The notes below the pieces were generated by a model. It saw nothing but the letters and a program-made list of their open reading frames with translations, searched no databases and had not been told where the DNA came from. Shown in pieces: positions 54,201-64,000 of a DNA stretch of 64,000 nt. Position 1 is the stretch's first letter, and the number at the start of each line of letters is the position of its first letter. This DNA comes from Pseudomonas sp. HN11. GTDB taxonomy: Bacteria; Pseudomonadota; Gammaproteobacteria; Pseudomonadales; Pseudomonadaceae. A program made the translations under genes and the position numbers. The stretch spans positions 2,429,001-2,493,000 of the forward strand of contig NZ_CP089985.1 of assembly GCF_021390155.1 (NCBI RefSeq), written 5' to 3'.

Positions 54201-55088
54201 GCAACTGCCGGGGGTCGCTCTGTACAACCTGTACGGCCCGACCGAAGCGGCGGTGGACGTCACCGCGTGGAACTGCGCGCGGCCTGAAGTACCGGACAAT
54301 ACGCCAATCGGCAAGCCGATTGCGAACACGCGCCTGTACCTGCTGGATGCGCAGTTGCAGCCGGTGCCCCTGGGCGTGGTCGGCGAGCTGTATATCGGCG
54401 GCGTGCAGGTGGCACGGGGTTATCTCAATCGTCCCGAGCTGACCGCCGAACGCTTCCTCCAGGATCCGTTCACCCGCGGCCGCCTGTACCGCACCGGTGA
54501 CATTGGCCGCTACCTGCCCGACGGCAACATCGAGTACCTGGGCCGTAACGATGACCAAGTGAAGATTCGCGGCCTGCGTATCGAACTGGGTGAAATCCAG
54601 GCCCGCCTGCTCGAGCATCCGCAGGTCCTTGAAGCCGCCGTGGTAGCCCGCGAAGACCGCCTGATCGCTTACTACACCGGTGTGCAAACCGATATCGAAG
54701 CCCTGCGCGCACATCTGTTGCAGCACCTGCCGGACTTCATGGTGCCCGCGCTGTTCGTCCACCTCGACGCGCTGCCGCTGAGTCCCAACGGCAAGCTGGA
54801 CCGCAAGGCGTTGCCCGCGCCTGGGGTGGATGCGCTGATCGTGCGCGAGTACGAGGCACCGCAGGGCGACACCGAAAGCCTGATCGCCGCGCTGTGGGCC
54901 GAGTTGCTCAAGGTGGAGCGGGTAGGGCGCCACGACAATTTCTTTGAACTGGGCGGGCACTCGCTGCTCGCGGTGAGCTTGATCGGGCGCTTGCGCCAGG
55001 AAGGCATGGAAGCCGATGTGCGTGCGTTGTTCGAACAGCCAACCCTGGCCGGCTACGCCGCTATGACCGAACGAATGGAGATCGTCCT

Positions 55089-55092
<4 letters not shown>
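42232..55092 (+). CDS. viscB: Viscosin-type lipopeptide NRPS, four modules (Thr, Val, Leu, Ser)
   Basis: This 4286-residue synthetase begins with a TubC-like docking domain (residues 1-55), so it must accept a chain from another synthetase. Four C-A-PCP modules follow, with GGHS carrier motifs near residues 1067, 2116, 3175 and 4240. Pocket residues read DFWNIGMVHK (Thr), DALWIGGTFK (Val), DAWFLGNVVK (Leu) and DVWHMSLVDK (Ser), equal to residues 3-6 of viscosin. There are no E domains. The first three C domains carry the dual epimerisation/condensation motif HH[IL]xxxxGD (HHLSAEQGD at 111-119, then HHLATTEGD and HHISAEQGD). The fourth reads HYITAEQGD (His 3280, Tyr 3281). All four have HHxxxDH catalytic motifs. 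The gene symbol is inferred from residue order, since ViscA (residues 1-2) is not in the window. It overlaps viscC by 4 bases. Confidence 0.9.

Positions 55093-64000
<8,908 letters not shown>

Overview
The window is chromosomal DNA of a fluorescent Pseudomonas, most likely of the P. fluorescens group. The evidence is high-GC coding bias, a pyoverdine locus with the group's usual gene order, and two giant non-ribosomal peptide synthetases (NRPSs) whose residue order matches a viscosin-type cyclic lipopeptide. From memory, P. fluorescens SBW25 also has viscB and viscC close to pvd genes and viscA far away. I could not run a comparison.

Layout. 1-1419 (-): 5' part of a chemoreceptor gene that runs off the left edge. 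1696-4297 (+): a MATE exporter, then an MFS exporter. 4264-4832 (-): a hicA-hicB toxin-antitoxin pair with its own promoter and palindromic operator. 5087-30976 (+): two pyoverdine NRPSs, seven modules, ending in a thioesterase. 31120-35324 (-): ferripyoverdine receptor gene fpvA and exporter gene pvdE. 35524-36354 (+): pvdF. 36404-37865: an IS3-family (IS150-like) element inserted between pvdF and pvdO. 37879-40228 (-): pvdM, a 28-codon pvdN remnant, and pvdO, transcribed in that order. 40371-41996 (+): pvdP. 42232-64000 (+): viscB-like (four modules) and viscC-like (three modules seen, truncated at the window edge) NRPSs.

How it works together. Reading the adenylation-domain pocket residues gives a pyoverdine peptide of D-Ser, Lys, Gly, fOHOrn, Lys, D-fOHOrn, Ser (fOHOrn is N5-formyl-N5-hydroxyornithine). 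It would be added to the chromophore precursor made by PvdL, which is not in the window. PvdF supplies the formyl group, PvdE exports the precursor to the periplasm, PvdP, PvdO and PvdM mature it there, and FpvA takes up the iron complex. Four exact PvdS-type promoters (TAAAT, 16 bases, CGT) drive pvdE, pvdF, pvdM and pvdP, and a degenerate one precedes the first NRPS. The second NRPS pair reads Thr-Val-Leu-Ser and Leu-Ser-Ile(?), which equals residues 3 to 9 of viscosin. Residues 1 and 2 must come from a ViscA encoded elsewhere.

Most notable: pvdN has been reduced to an in-frame scar between intact pvdM and pvdO; an IS copy sits beside it in the locus; the fourth ViscB condensation domain has an altered epimerisation motif (HY for HH) at the step that separates viscosin from its D-Leu5 relative WLIP; and two fOHOrn adenylation domains are nearly identical over about 1.2 kb. 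I found no wholly new type of system, and no tRNA, rRNA or CRISPR array.
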